Shown here one piece after another: positions 29,601 through 46,500 of a stretch of DNA of 64,000 nucleotides. Location: NCBI RefSeq assembly GCF_000708715.2, contig NZ_JENB01000032.1, forward strand, positions 1 through 64,000. Reading direction: 5' to 3'. The translations under genes and the position numbers were made by a program. Each line of letters begins with the position of its first letter. Positions within the stretch are counted from its first letter, which is position 1. The stretch comes from Pseudomonas putida W15Oct28. Lineage in GTDB: Bacteria; Pseudomonadota; Gammaproteobacteria; Pseudomonadales; Pseudomonadaceae. A model generated the notes under the pieces. It was given only the letters and a program-made list of their open reading frames with translations. It searched no databases and was not told the DNA's origin.

Positions 29601-31134
29601 TCGCAAAGCCCTGCCACGCCCGGATGCCGGTGCGCTCCAGCAAGACTTCGAGGCGCCGCATGCGGGGCTGGAGCAGCAGGTAGCGGGCATCTGGGCCGAG
29701 GTTTTGAAGATCAAGCAGGTCGGTCGTACCGATGACTTCTTCAGCCTGGGCGGCCACTCGTTGTTGGCCACACAGGTCATGGCTCGCGTACGCCGCGAGC
29801 TGCAGATCGACGCCCCGCTCAAAGCGCTGTTCGAAGCGGGTGATCTGGCCAGCTTTGCCATGCGTGTCGCGCAGGAGCGGGTCGACACCGCGCCCGCGCT
29901 GGCTTCGGTCGCGCGTGACGGTGACTTGGCCTTGTCCTACGCTCAGCAACGCCAGTGGTTCCTTTGGCAGCTTGAGCCTCAGAGTGCGGCCTACAACATA
30001 CCCGCAGCACTGCGTTTGCGTGGTGCTCTCGATGTGGCCCGGCTGCGTCAGGCGTTCAACCGTCTGATCGAGCGCCACGAACCGCTGCGCACGACGTTCC
30101 GCCAGGACGCAGAGCAAGCGATACAGGTGATTCACGCTTCGCTGCCGCTGTCGATGGCCATCGATAGCGATCCGGTGGCCGACCTGCGCCAATGGGTGGA
30201 GGCTGAAGCGGCTGTGCCGTTCGATCTGGAGCAGGGGCCGCTGCTGCGTGTGCGGCTGCTGCAACTGGCCGAGGACGACCATGTGCTGGTAGTGACACTG
30301 CACCACATTGTTGCCGACGGCCAGTCTATGCCTGTGCTGGTGGATGAACTGGTGCAGCTCTACCAGGGGGCCGAACTCCCGCCGCTTGCCATCCAGTACG
30401 CTGACTTTGCCGCCTGGCAGCGGCAGTGGATGGAAGCCGGAGAGCAGGCGCGCCAGTTGAGCTATTGGACACAGCAACTGGGCGGTGAGCAACCGGTGCT
30501 GGAGTTGCCGCTGGAGTTCCAGCTGTTGCTGGCGCGTTACTCCGGCCAGGCCGACATCCGCGTCGGCATGCCGATCGCTAACCGCACCCGGCTGGAAACC
30601 GAGCGGCTGATTGGCTTCTTCGTCAACACCCAGGTGCTCAAGGCCGAGTTCGATGGCGAGCTGACCGTCAGCGGCCTGCTGGCCCAGGTCAAGCGCACCG
30701 CCATCGAGGCTCAGGCCCATCAGGACTTGCCGTTCGAGCAATTGGTCGAGGCGCTTTCTCCGGCGCGCAACCTCGGGATTTCACCGCTGTTCCATCGCCC
30801 ACGGCCAAGTGTGCAGGACACTCGCGGCGCGGCCTGGCCAGTTGCGCTGGATGCTGGCCTGAGCCGTTCGCTCAAAGCGCTGGCCCGCGAGCAGGGCGTG
30901 ACCCTGGCGCAGCTGCTGCTGGCCTCATGGCGATGTCCGCGAACTGCCTGGCCTGCGTGTGGAAGGCGTGGAGTGGGGCGTCGACTCGGCCAAGTTCGAC
31001 CTGAGTCTGAACACGTTCGATGGCGAGCAGGGTATTCATGCCGGTTTCAGCTACGCCACGGCGTTGTTCGATGCAGCGACCATCGGGCGCATGGCTGGCC
31101 ATTGGCGCAACCTTTTGGTGGCGATGGTCGCTGA
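26647..31134 (+). CDS. Pyoverdine peptide NRPS 3, N-terminal part (C-A-T, Gly pocket, then a scrambled C domain)
   Basis: Translation is coupled to NRPS 2 by an ATGA overlap. Module 1 is complete: C (HHIVADG at 176), A (TSGSTGRPKG at 655) with pocket D-I-L-Q-L-G-M-I-W, the glycine code, and T (FFSLGGHSL at 1031). The second C domain begins normally (HHIVADG at 1219) but is scrambled from about residue 1290. Compared with the intact homologous domain at 33.1-34.3 kb, the segment matching 33748-34026 comes before the segment matching 33616-33747. About 30 bases are lost and the frame breaks at about 30927. Everything after residue about 1427 is out-of-frame nonsense. The true gene should continue into the sequence from about 30928 onward. 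Confidence 0.85.
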   Translation: MNNELAVGIIRRFIKLPLEKRRQYLQQMLAEGISPANLPIPELRSGFERLPLSFAQQRQWFLWQMEPHSAAYHIPTVLRLRGELDLAALEAAFAALIARHETLRTTFVLDGDAPVQRVHEPLPLPLEVSPRVDESALQATIAQEIARPFDLEQGPLLRVRLLQQAADEHVLVMTLHHIVADGWSMPVMVEELVGLYQGNRLGEPLALPPLAIQYADYAIWQRRWMEAGEQERQLQYWTQQLGGEQPVLELPLDRPRPPVQSLAGARMGITLDQQLAARLKALAQQQGVTLFMLLLASFQALLHRYTNLADIRVGVPTANRNRVEAERLIGFFVNTQVLKAEFDVTTTVAELLAQVKHVALQAQAHQDLPFEQLVEALQPERNLSHTPLFQVMFNHQTQVKGQARVLQGLSLENLGWEAHSAPFDLTLETFESEGGLSASLLYARALFDASTVERLADHWKALLVAMVVDPSQRIAALPLLNPLERELMLTRRNQAAEVARDGMTLLEHFDAQVAVRPAAIALVAEQGQLSYAQLAERSNQLAHHLRARGVMADVPVGLAMGRGLDMVVGLLAILRAGGAYVPLDPDFPAERLGYMMQASGLRLLLSHGDVPERLDVPASVEVLRLDQDAKDWAEASIAPPLAAIHPEHLAYVIYTSGSTGRPKGVAVSHGALANFLGGMSRALGAQPRRVLALTSLSFDIAALELYWPLVTGGTVVLLQDGENKDPHILSQIIQAQEVELIQATPSTWRMLSAADALPDLTGKTLLCGGEALPTDLAQTLLEKAGTLWNMYGPTETTIWSAVARLTTGEPVTLGAPVDNNRLYALGADLEPVVAGCAAELYIGGDGLARGYFGQPGLTAERFLPDPSGDGKRLYRTGDRVRMDAQGVCQYLSRVDHQVKIRGLRIELGEIEARLTTHPRVREAAVIDLEGQGGTQLVAYVVLRQEGPLPFEALKAHLKGALPDYMVPTLWVPLASLPLTPNRKLDRKALPRPDAGALQQDFEAPHAGLEQQVAGIWAEVLKIKQVGRTDDFFSLGGHSLLATQVMARVRRELQIDAPLKALFEAGDLASFAMRVAQERVDTAPALASVARDGDLALSYAQQRQWFLWQLEPQSAAYNIPAALRLRGALDVARLRQAFNRLIERHEPLRTTFRQDAEQAIQVIHASLPLSMAIDSDPVADLRQWVEAEAAVPFDLEQGPLLRVRLLQLAEDDHVLVVTLHHIVADGQSMPVLVDELVQLYQGAELPPLAIQYADFAAWQRQWMEAGEQARQLSYWTQQLGGEQPVLELPLEFQLLLARYSGQADIRVGMPIANRTRLETERLIGFFVNTQVLKAEFDGELTVSGLLAQVKRTAIEAQAHQDLPFEQLVEALSPARNLGISPLFHRPRPSVQDTRGAAWPVALDAGLSRSLKALAREQGVTLAQLLLASWRCPRTAWPACGRRGVGRRLGQVRPESEHVRWRAGYSCRFQLRHGVVRCSDHRAHGWPLAQPFGGDGR

Positions 31135-34100
31135 TGTCGGGCAGCGAGTTGCCCAACTGCCGATGCTCAACGACGAAGAACGATCAGGCTTGATTGCGCA
31201 ATGGAACCCGACGCTGGCCGACTACCCCAGCCAGGCCTGCCTGCACCAGTTGATCGAAACCCAGGCCGCGCGCCACCCGGACGCCATCGCCCTGGTGTTC
31301 GAAGGCCAGCACCTGAGCTACGCCGAACTCAACCGCCGCGCCAACCGCATCGCCCATCACCTGCGTCAGCTGGGCGTCGGCCCGGACGTGCTGGTGGGGC
31401 TGGCGGTGGAGCGCAGCCTGGAGATGGTCGTGGGCCTGGTCGCCCTTCTCAAGGCGGGTGGTGCCTACCTGCCACTGGACCCGGATTCTCCCGGCGAGCG
31501 CCTGGCCTACATCATCGACGACGCCGGCCTCACGTTGCTGCTGGCCCAGCAGCATTTGTGCGGGGTGTTGCCGGTTCCGGCGAATGTGCAGTGCCTGGCG
31601 CTGGAAGCGGCAGGCGAGGGCTGCCCGGAGCACAACCCGGTCAACCTGACCACGCCGGCCAGCCTGGCCTACGTGATCTACACCTCCGGCTCCACCGGCA
31701 AGCCCAAGGGAACACTGCTGCCCCATCACAATGTGCTGCGCCTGTTCGAGGCGACGGCGCGGGACTTCGCCTTCGACGAAAGCGATGTGTGGACCCTGTT
31801 CCACTCCTACGCCTTCGATTTTTCGGTATGGGAGATCTTCGGCGCGCTGCTGTACGGCGGCCGTCTGGTGATTGTGCCGCGTGCGCTGACCCGTTCGCCG
31901 GAGGACTTCCACGGCTTGCTCGCCGCCGAGCAGGTCACGGTGCTCAACCAGACCCCGTCGGCCTTCAAGCAGTTGATGCCGGTGGCCTGTGCCTCGGACC
32001 AAGGCCTGGCCCTGCGCCATGTGGTGTTCGGTGGTGAAGCCCTGGAGATCGCAAGCCTGGCGCCGTGGTTCGAGCGCTTCGGCGACCAGTCGCCACGGCT
32101 GATCAACATGTACGGCATCACTGAAACCACGGTGCACGTGACCTTCCGCCCGGTGACCCTGGCGGACCTGGGCAGCCAGGCGGTCAGCCCGATCGGCCGG
32201 GCCATCGACGACTTGTCCTGGTACGTGCTCGATGGCGCGCTGAACCCGGTGGCACCGGGCTGTACCGGCGAGCTGCATGTCGGTCGCGCGGGCCTGGCCC
32301 GTGGCTACCTGGGCCGGCCTGCACTCACTGCCGAGCGCTTTATTCCCGACCCGTTCGCCGCCGACGGTGGCCGGCTGTACCGCACCGGCGACCTGGCCAA
32401 TGCCGGCGTTGACGGCGCGGTGGAGTACATCGGGCGTATCGACCATCAGGTGAAGATTCGCGGTTTCCGCATCGAACTGGGCGAGATCGCCGCACAACTG
32501 CACCAGCACCCGTTGGTGCGCGAGGCGGCAGTGGTGGACGTCGAAGGCCCGTTGGGCAAGCAACTGGTCGGCTACCTGGTGCCCAAGAGCGCTGGCGCGG
32601 ACCCGCGCGAGGCGCTCAAGGCGCATCTGAAGACCGTCTTGCCGGACTACATGGTACCGGCGCACCTGGTGCTGCTGGAGCGCCTGCCGCTGACCACCAA
32701 CGGCAAGCTCGACCGCAAGGCGCTGCCCGCGCCAGAAGTGGAACAGCAGGCATACGTGGCCCCAGTCGGCGAGACAGAGCAGCAGGTGGCGGCGATCTGG
32801 GCTGATGTGCTGAAAGTTGAACAGGTTGGGCGCGACGACAACTTCTTCAGCCTGGGCGGCCACTCGTTGCTGGCAACTCAGGTCATGGCTCGTGTCAGGA
32901 GCGAGCTGCAGATCGATGCACCACTCCGAGCGCTGTTCGAAGCGGGCGGGTTGGCTGAATTTGCTGCACTGGTCGAGCAAGGACATGCCGATACGGTGCC
33001 TGTGCTGACCCCGGTGGACCGAGCCACTTCGCTGGAGCTGTCCTACGCTCAACAGCGGCTGTGGTTCCTCTGGCAACTGGAACCGGACGGTACGGCGTAT
33101 AACATCCCTTCAGTACTCCATCTTAGAGGCGCTTTGGATCTGACCAGGCTGCGCGGAGCTTTTGCCCGCCTGATCGACCGTCATGAGCCGTTGCGCACCA
33201 CCTTCCGCCAGGAGGGTGACCGGGCAGTGCAGGTGATCCATGCTTCGTTGCCGTTTGAGGTGAAGGTCGATACTGCAACTGATGCGCGCCTGTGGGTCGA
33301 GGCCGAAGCCAAGCGGCCGTTCGATCTGTTGCAGGGGCCGATGCTGCGTGTGCGCCTGCTGCAACTGGCCGAGGACGACCATGTGCTGGTGCTGACGCTG
33401 CATCATATCGTCGCCGATGGCCAGTCGATGCCGGTGCTGGTGGATGAACTGGTGCAGTTCTACCAAGGTGTTGAACTCCCACCGCTTGCCATCCAGTACG
33501 CCGACTTTGCCGCCTGGCAGCGTCAATGGATGGAAGCGGGTGAGCAGGAGCGCCAACTGGGGTATTGGACCCGGCAACTGGGCGGCGAGCAGCCGGTGCT
33601 GGAGCTGCCGCTGGACCGCCCACGGCCAAGTGTGCAGGACACTCGCGGTGCGGCCTTGCCAGTCGCGCTGGATGCCAACCTGAGCCTCTCGCTCAAAGCC
33701 CTTGCCCGAGAGCAGGGCGTGACCTTGGCGCAATTGCTGCTGGCCTCGTTCCAGCTGTTGCTGGCGCGTTACTCCGGCCAGGCCGACATCCGCGTCGGCA
33801 TGCCGATCGCCAACCGCACCCGCCTGGAAACCGAACGGCTTATTGGCTTCTTCGTCAACACCCAGGTGCTCAAAGCCGAGTTCGATGGCGAGCTGACCGT
33901 CAGCGGCCTGCTGGCCCAGGTCAGGCGCACGGCTATCGAAGCCCAGGCTCATCAGGACCTGCCGTTCGAGCAACTCGTCGAGGCGCTGGCACCGGCACGC
34001 AACCTTGGGATCTCGCCGCTGTTCCAGGCACTGTTCAACCACCAGACCGAAGTGCGTGGCGATGTCCGCGAACTGCCGGGCCTGCGTGTGGAAGGCGAGG

Positions 34101-35599
34101 AGTGGGGGGGCGGGTCGGCCAAGTTCGACCTGAGCCTGAGCACCTTCGATGGCGATCACGGTATTCATGCCGGGTTCACCTACGCCACGGCGCTGTTCGA
34201 TGAAGCGACCATTGCGCGAATGGCCAAGCACTGGCTCAACCTGCTGGTGGCGATGGTCGCCGATGTCGGGCAGCGGGTAGCCCAGCTGCCGATGCTTGAT
34301 ACCTGTGAGCAACAGGCGCTGGCCGCGAGCTGGCAGCGCGAGGGCGAAGCGTTCCCTCGCGAGCGCTGTGTACATGAACTGATCGCCACCCGGGCAGCCG
34401 CCACGCCAAACGCCACGGCGCTGGTATTCGCCGATCAGGCGCTGACCTACGCCGAACTCGACCGCCGTGCCAACCAGATAGCACATCGTTTGAAAGCCTC
34501 GGGCGCAGGTCCCGATGTACTGGTGGGCATTGCTGCCGAGCGCAGCGTGGAGATGATCGTGGGCTTGCTGGGCATCCTCAAGGCCGGGAGTGCCTACGTG
34601 CCGCTGGACCCGGAGTATCCCCGCGACCGCCTGGCCTACATGATCGAGGACTCGCGCATTTCCCTGCTTCTGACTCAGGCCCACCTGCTTGAACAGTTAC
34701 CGGTGCCGGAACAGGTCGAATGCTTGCTGCTGCAGTCAGCTGGAGAAGGCTACCCGGTCGAAGTGCCTGACGGTCAGGTGATGCCGTCCAACCTCGCCTA
34801 CGTGATCTACACCTCCGGTTCTACGGGCCGCCCTAAAGGCGCTGCCGTGCGCCACGACAGCTTCATCAATCTGCTGCAGTGGTTTGCTGCGACTTGCCAG
34901 ATGTCCGAAACCGACAAGGTGATGCTGGTCAGCTCATACAGCTTCGACCTGACCCAAAAGAACCTCTACGCCGTGCTCTGCATGGGCGGGGAGCTGCACC
35001 TGCCGGGCCCGGGCTACGACCCGCAAACCTTCCGCACCCTGATCGGCGAGCAGGGCATTACCGTGCTCAACTGCGCGCCGAGCGCCTTCCTGCCATTGCT
35101 GGAACCGCTGGATGGCCGCCTGGATTCTCTGCGCCACGTGCTGCTGGGCGGCGAGCCGGTCAAGAGCCAAGAGATGGCGGCCTGGCTGCGTCATCCGGGT
35201 AACCGGGCGAAGCTGCACAACAGCTACGGCCCCACCGAATGCACTGACGTGGTGATCGAGCACGTGCTCGAGGCCGAACAGGTGCTGGCGAGCCCAAGCA
35301 TGGCCACCGGCCGGCCGATCCGTGGTGCCAGCATCCAGTTGCTGGACGGCGAGGGCCAATGGGTCGCACCGGGGGCACTGGGCGAGATCCATATTGCCGG
35401 CGGCTGCGTCGGTCAGGGCTACTGGCATCAGCCGGCGCTGACCGCGGAACGCTTCGTGCCGGATGAATTCGCCGACGGTGGCCGTTGCTACCGCACCGCG
35501 TGCCGACCTGAAACAGGCGCTCAAGGGGCGCCTGCCGGACTACATGATGCCGACCTGCTGGATGCTGCTCGAAGCCATGCCGCTGAACCCCAACGGTAA
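30959..35599 (+). CDS. Pyoverdine peptide NRPS 3, middle part (end of C-A-T-C-A; Thr and unassigned pockets)
   Basis: This continues NRPS 3 in the frame that resumes after the scrambled C domain; the start at 30959 is not a real gene start. Visible are the end of a C domain, A (TSGSTGKPKG at 242, pocket D-F-W-N-V-G-M-V-H, Thr), T (629), a complete C domain (HHIVADG at 815) and a second A domain (TSGSTGRPKG at 1285) with pocket D-L-K-N-L-G-S-D-V, which I cannot assign. The Thr A domain is nearly identical in DNA to that of NRPS 2. The last A domain breaks at 35498: relative to its near-identical copy in NRPS 5, 206 bases (matching 49289-49494) are missing and the frame shifts, so the last 28 or so residues are nonsense. 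Its C-terminal part follows in another frame. Confidence 0.85.
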   Translation: MEGVEWGVDSAKFDLSLNTFDGEQGIHAGFSYATALFDAATIGRMAGHWRNLLVAMVADVGQRVAQLPMLNDEERSGLIAQWNPTLADYPSQACLHQLIETQAARHPDAIALVFEGQHLSYAELNRRANRIAHHLRQLGVGPDVLVGLAVERSLEMVVGLVALLKAGGAYLPLDPDSPGERLAYIIDDAGLTLLLAQQHLCGVLPVPANVQCLALEAAGEGCPEHNPVNLTTPASLAYVIYTSGSTGKPKGTLLPHHNVLRLFEATARDFAFDESDVWTLFHSYAFDFSVWEIFGALLYGGRLVIVPRALTRSPEDFHGLLAAEQVTVLNQTPSAFKQLMPVACASDQGLALRHVVFGGEALEIASLAPWFERFGDQSPRLINMYGITETTVHVTFRPVTLADLGSQAVSPIGRAIDDLSWYVLDGALNPVAPGCTGELHVGRAGLARGYLGRPALTAERFIPDPFAADGGRLYRTGDLANAGVDGAVEYIGRIDHQVKIRGFRIELGEIAAQLHQHPLVREAAVVDVEGPLGKQLVGYLVPKSAGADPREALKAHLKTVLPDYMVPAHLVLLERLPLTTNGKLDRKALPAPEVEQQAYVAPVGETEQQVAAIWADVLKVEQVGRDDNFFSLGGHSLLATQVMARVRSELQIDAPLRALFEAGGLAEFAALVEQGHADTVPVLTPVDRATSLELSYAQQRLWFLWQLEPDGTAYNIPSVLHLRGALDLTRLRGAFARLIDRHEPLRTTFRQEGDRAVQVIHASLPFEVKVDTATDARLWVEAEAKRPFDLLQGPMLRVRLLQLAEDDHVLVLTLHHIVADGQSMPVLVDELVQFYQGVELPPLAIQYADFAAWQRQWMEAGEQERQLGYWTRQLGGEQPVLELPLDRPRPSVQDTRGAALPVALDANLSLSLKALAREQGVTLAQLLLASFQLLLARYSGQADIRVGMPIANRTRLETERLIGFFVNTQVLKAEFDGELTVSGLLAQVRRTAIEAQAHQDLPFEQLVEALAPARNLGISPLFQALFNHQTEVRGDVRELPGLRVEGEEWGGGSAKFDLSLSTFDGDHGIHAGFTYATALFDEATIARMAKHWLNLLVAMVADVGQRVAQLPMLDTCEQQALAASWQREGEAFPRERCVHELIATRAAATPNATALVFADQALTYAELDRRANQIAHRLKASGAGPDVLVGIAAERSVEMIVGLLGILKAGSAYVPLDPEYPRDRLAYMIEDSRISLLLTQAHLLEQLPVPEQVECLLLQSAGEGYPVEVPDGQVMPSNLAYVIYTSGSTGRPKGAAVRHDSFINLLQWFAATCQMSETDKVMLVSSYSFDLTQKNLYAVLCMGGELHLPGPGYDPQTFRTLIGEQGITVLNCAPSAFLPLLEPLDGRLDSLRHVLLGGEPVKSQEMAAWLRHPGNRAKLHNSYGPTECTDVVIEHVLEAEQVLASPSMATGRPIRGASIQLLDGEGQWVAPGALGEIHIAGGCVGQGYWHQPALTAERFVPDEFADGGRCYRTACRPETGAQGAPAGLHDADLLDAARSHAAEPQR
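31202..32805 (+). repeat. Duplicated Thr adenylation module, copy B
   Basis: Partner of 24797-26400. The differences are mostly single silent-looking bases, with a few amino-acid changes, for example SPVDRL against SPGERL. Real differences between the copies argue that both exist in the genome. Confidence 0.85.
34331..35498 (+). repeat. Duplicated adenylation domain with unassigned pocket, copy A
   Basis: It aligns without gaps to 48121-49288 (offset 13790) and ends exactly at the 206-base deletion point at 35498. Both copies encode the pocket D-L-K-N-L-G-S-D-V. Confidence 0.85.
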
Positions 35600-35941
35600 G
35601 CTCGACCGCAAGGCGCTGCCTGCGCCTGTCCCGGAGCTGCGCCCGTACAGGGCGCCTGAAACGGCACTGGAAGTCGACATTGCCCGAATCTGGCAGCAAC
35701 TGCTCAACCAGCCCCGAATCGGACTGGATGACAGCTTCTTCGAGCTGGGCGGCCACTCGCTGCTGGCCACCCGACTGGTGTCGAGCCTGCGCGAAGAACT
35801 CGGTACCGACGTCCCCCTGCGCCTGCTCTTCGAGCACCCGACCCTGGGCGAATTCGCCCAAGCCATCGAAACCCAAGCCACGCGCCTGTCCGACGATGGC
35901 CTGGCAGAAATTGAACAGTTGATGAACGAATGGGCCGAGAT

Positions 35942-35945
<4 letters not shown>
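35463..35945 (+). CDS. Pyoverdine peptide NRPS 3, C-terminal fragment (A-domain tail and T)
   Basis: Only the part from about 35500 is meaningful. It encodes the end of the adenylation domain (KGRLPDYMMP, then NGKLDRKALP with the catalytic core A10 lysine), a carrier protein with FFELGGHSL, and a C-terminal tail rich in Glu. It belongs to the gene read at 30959-35599, from which a 206-base deletion with frameshift separates it. The stop at 35943-35945 overlaps the start of the next NRPS (ATGA at 35942). That is a normal operon junction and shows that the true 3' end of NRPS 3 is here. Confidence 0.8.
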
Positions 35946-43148
<7,203 letters not shown>

Positions 43149-43505
43149 CTGCCCAAGCCAGAGGCTGGGCAGCATGTCTACGTAGCGCCTGAAACCGAGC
43201 TGGAGCAGCAACTGGCCGCGATCTGGGCCGAGGTGCTCAAGGTCGAGCGGGTGGGCCTGAACGATGACTTCTTCGAGCTGGGCGGGCATTCCCTGCTGGT
43301 GATGCAGGTCATTGTCCGGGTTCGCAGCCAGCTCGGTCAGGAAATCGCCATGGGCGAGCTGTTCGAATGCTCGCGTTTCGGTGATTTCGCCGACCGCCTG
43401 GCGGTGACTGCAGGGCAGGGTGATGACCTTCAGGATGAGCTGACTAAATCTCTGGAGGCCTTGAAACGTCTATCGAAGGAGGAAATCGACGAACTGACTT
43501 CATAG
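43149..43505 (+). CDS. Pyoverdine peptide NRPS 4, C-terminal fragment (T domain)
   Basis: Directly after the artificial-looking stop, the same frame continues with LPKPEAGQHVYVAPETELE, a carrier protein with FFELGGHSL and an acidic/basic tail ending KEEIDELTS. This is the natural end of NRPS 4. A GTG at 43233 could start a short separate frame, but it lies in the middle of the conserved T-domain lead-in (VLKVERVGL) and is not a gene start. The stop is ten bases before the start of NRPS 5. Confidence 0.78.
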   Translation: MPKPEAGQHVYVAPETELEQQLAAIWAEVLKVERVGLNDDFFELGGHSLLVMQVIVRVRSQLGQEIAMGELFECSRFGDFADRLAVTAGQGDDLQDELTKSLEALKRLSKEEIDELTS

Positions 43506-43515
43506 GGGATATTAA

Positions 43516-46500
43516 GTGCAAGCGCTGCTCGACTCGGTCCGGACTCTCTCTCCAAAAGAACGCCAGGCCTTGGCGGCCTTGCTCAAGCGCAAGGGCATAA
43601 ACCTGTACGGGGTGACGCCCGTGCTGCCCCGCAAGCCTGACGAAACCACGACGCTGTCGTATGCACAGCAGCGGTTGTGGTTTCTGTGGCAACTGGAGCC
43701 GCAGAGTACAGCCTATAATCTCTCGACCGTGTTGCGGTTGACTGGGCAGCTGGACCTGAGCGCATTGGAGCAAGCCTTCCGCACCGTGATCGGGCGGCAT
43801 GAAATTCTACGGACCCGCTTCGTGGAGACCGCGGCAGGTGTCGAGCAGCAGGTTTCAGCCCAGGTCGATTTCAGGTTGGCCACGGAGTTGATTCAAGCGT
43901 CTTCACTTCAGGCCATGATTGGCAGCAAGCTGGGCCATCGCTTCGATCTGGCCAAGGGCGATTTGCTCCAGGCCAATGTGCTTCGCCTGGCCGAGGATGA
44001 TCATGTGCTGGTGCTGGTACAGCACCATATCGTGTCCGATGGCTGGTCGATGGCGATCATGGTCGAGGAGCTGGTCCAGGCCTATGAGGCCTTCAGCCAA
44101 GGGGCTATACCGGCGTTGCCGAACATGGCAATTCAGTACGCCGATTATGCGATCTGGCAGCGTAACTGGATGGAGGCCGGCGAGCAGGAGCGGCAACTGG
44201 CCTACTGGCAGCAGACCCTGGGGGGTGAACAGCCAGTACTGGAACTGCCGCTGGATAGACCTCGGCCTGCAGTCCAGAACTTTGCCGGGGCACGCCAGGT
44301 GCTTGAGCTCGACAGCGAGGTAACCGGGCAGCTTCGAATGCTGGCTCGAGGGAGCGGTGTGACGATGTTCATGCTGCTGCTGGCCTCGTTCCAGGCGTTG
44401 TTGCACCGCTACAGCGGCCAGTCCGATATCCGCGTTGGGGTGCCCACCGCCAACCGCAGCCGTGTCGAAACCGAGCGATTGATCGGTTTTTTTGTCAACA
44501 CCCAAGTTCTAAAGTCCACATTCACGGGGGAGTCGAGTGTTGCCGGCTTGCTCGCTGAGGTGAAAAAGTCCGTGCTCGAAGCCCAGGCTCATCAGGACCT
44601 GCCATTCGAGCAATTGGTCGAAGCGCTTCAGCCGGAGCGCAGCATGAGCCACACGCCACTGTTCCAGGTGATGTTCAACCATCAGGCGGCCATGCTGGGG
44701 CAAGGTCGGGAACTGCCGGGGCTTCGTGTGGATAACGTCGAGTCCGAGGGGCAGGCTGCTCAGTTCGACCTCAGTCTGGATACCTTCGAGCAGGGCGATC
44801 GTCTGACCGCTTGCCTAAGTTATGCCACTGCCTTGTTCGATGCCGTCACGGCAGAGCGGTTTCTGAGGCATTGGCGCAATCTGTTGACCGCCATGGCGCA
44901 GGCGCCCCGTGCCAGAGTCGCCGAGTTGCCGATCATGGGCGAGGAGGAGCAGGGCCAGATTCTCCGCCGTCTGGATCAACGTGATCGCATCGCACTGGAA
45001 CATGAGCCTGTGCAGGCTCGCATCGAACGCCAGGCTGCACGACAGCCCGATGCAGTTGCGCTGATCTGCGAGGGTGCGCAGCTGACTTATGCCGAACTCA
45101 ACCGCCAGGCCAATCGCCTGGCGCATCGGCTTCGAGCCGTGGGTGTGGGCCCCGATGTGCTGGTGGGGCTGGCGGCCGAGCGCAGCCTGGCGATGGTGGT
45201 AGGGTTGCTCGGCGTGCTGAAGGCCGGGGGTGCTTACGTACCACTCGATCCAGACTATCCGGCAGACCGGCTGGGTTACATGATTGAGGATTCGGGTATC
45301 CGGCTAATGCTTGCCCAGGCTCACCTCGAACATCGTCTGGTCTTACCCGAGGGATTGAAATGCCTGTACCTGGAAGATGCCGGGGCAGGGCAGCCGGAGG
45401 ATGATCCGGAGGATGTTGGTTGTGGCACCAGTCTGGCTTACGTGATGTACACCTCGGGATCCACCGGGCGGCCCAAAGGGGTTGCGATCGATCGACAATC
45501 CCTGGCGACACATGCCCAGGTTTTTGCAGGGTTCGCCGGCCTGGTCGAAAGCGATCGGGTACTGCAGTTCTCCACGCTGAACTTCGACGGTTTTGTCGAG
45601 CAACTGTATCCCGCACTCACGGTCGGTGCGTCGGTGGTCATTCGCGGCCCGAGCATCTGGGACAGTGAAACCTTCTACCGCCAGCTCATCGAGCTGGACA
45701 TCAGCTTCGTCGACCTGACTACGGCCTACTGGTTCATGCTGGTCAACGATTTTGCTGCTGTGGGCCCCCGCCCGTACGGTAGGCTGCGCCAGCTGCACAT
45801 CGGTGGCGAGGCCATGCCGCCCGAGGGGGCCGATGCCTGGCGGCGCGCGGGCCTAGGTCATGTGCGGTTGCTCAATACCTATGGGCCGACCGAAGCGACG
45901 GTCACCGCCACACAATTCAATTGCCAACCGCTGGTCGAAGGCGCTGTGGTGCCTGCAACCATGGTGCCTATTGGCGAAACCCTTGCCGGCAGGACCATTT
46001 ATATCCTCGACGACGAAGGCCAGATGACCCTTCCCGGCGCTCGTGGTGAATTGATGATCGGCGGCGATCTGCTTGCGCGGGGCTACTTCCAGCGAGCCGC
46101 CCTGACTGCCGAACGGTTCATCCCTGACCCCTTCGCAGGCGATGGTGGCCGGTTGTACCGCACAGGCGATCTGGCACGCCATGGGCGCGCAGGCGAGTTG
46201 ACCTATGCCGGGCGCATCGACCATCAGGTGAAGGTCCGGGGCTTCCGTATCGAGCTGGGTGAGATCGAAGCCCAGATCCAGGCCCTGAAAGGGGTTCGTG
46301 AGGTTTTGGTGCTGGCAGTGGATGGGCCTCTGGGCAAGCAACTGGTGGCTTACGTCGTACCGGCCGTACCCGGAGAGGACCCTCGTGCTGCCTTGCGCAG
46401 CGCACTCAAGGAGAGCCTGCCGGATTACATGGTGCCCAGTTTCTGGATGCTGATGGACGCGATGCCGATGAGCCCCAATGGCAAGCTCGATCGCAAGGCG

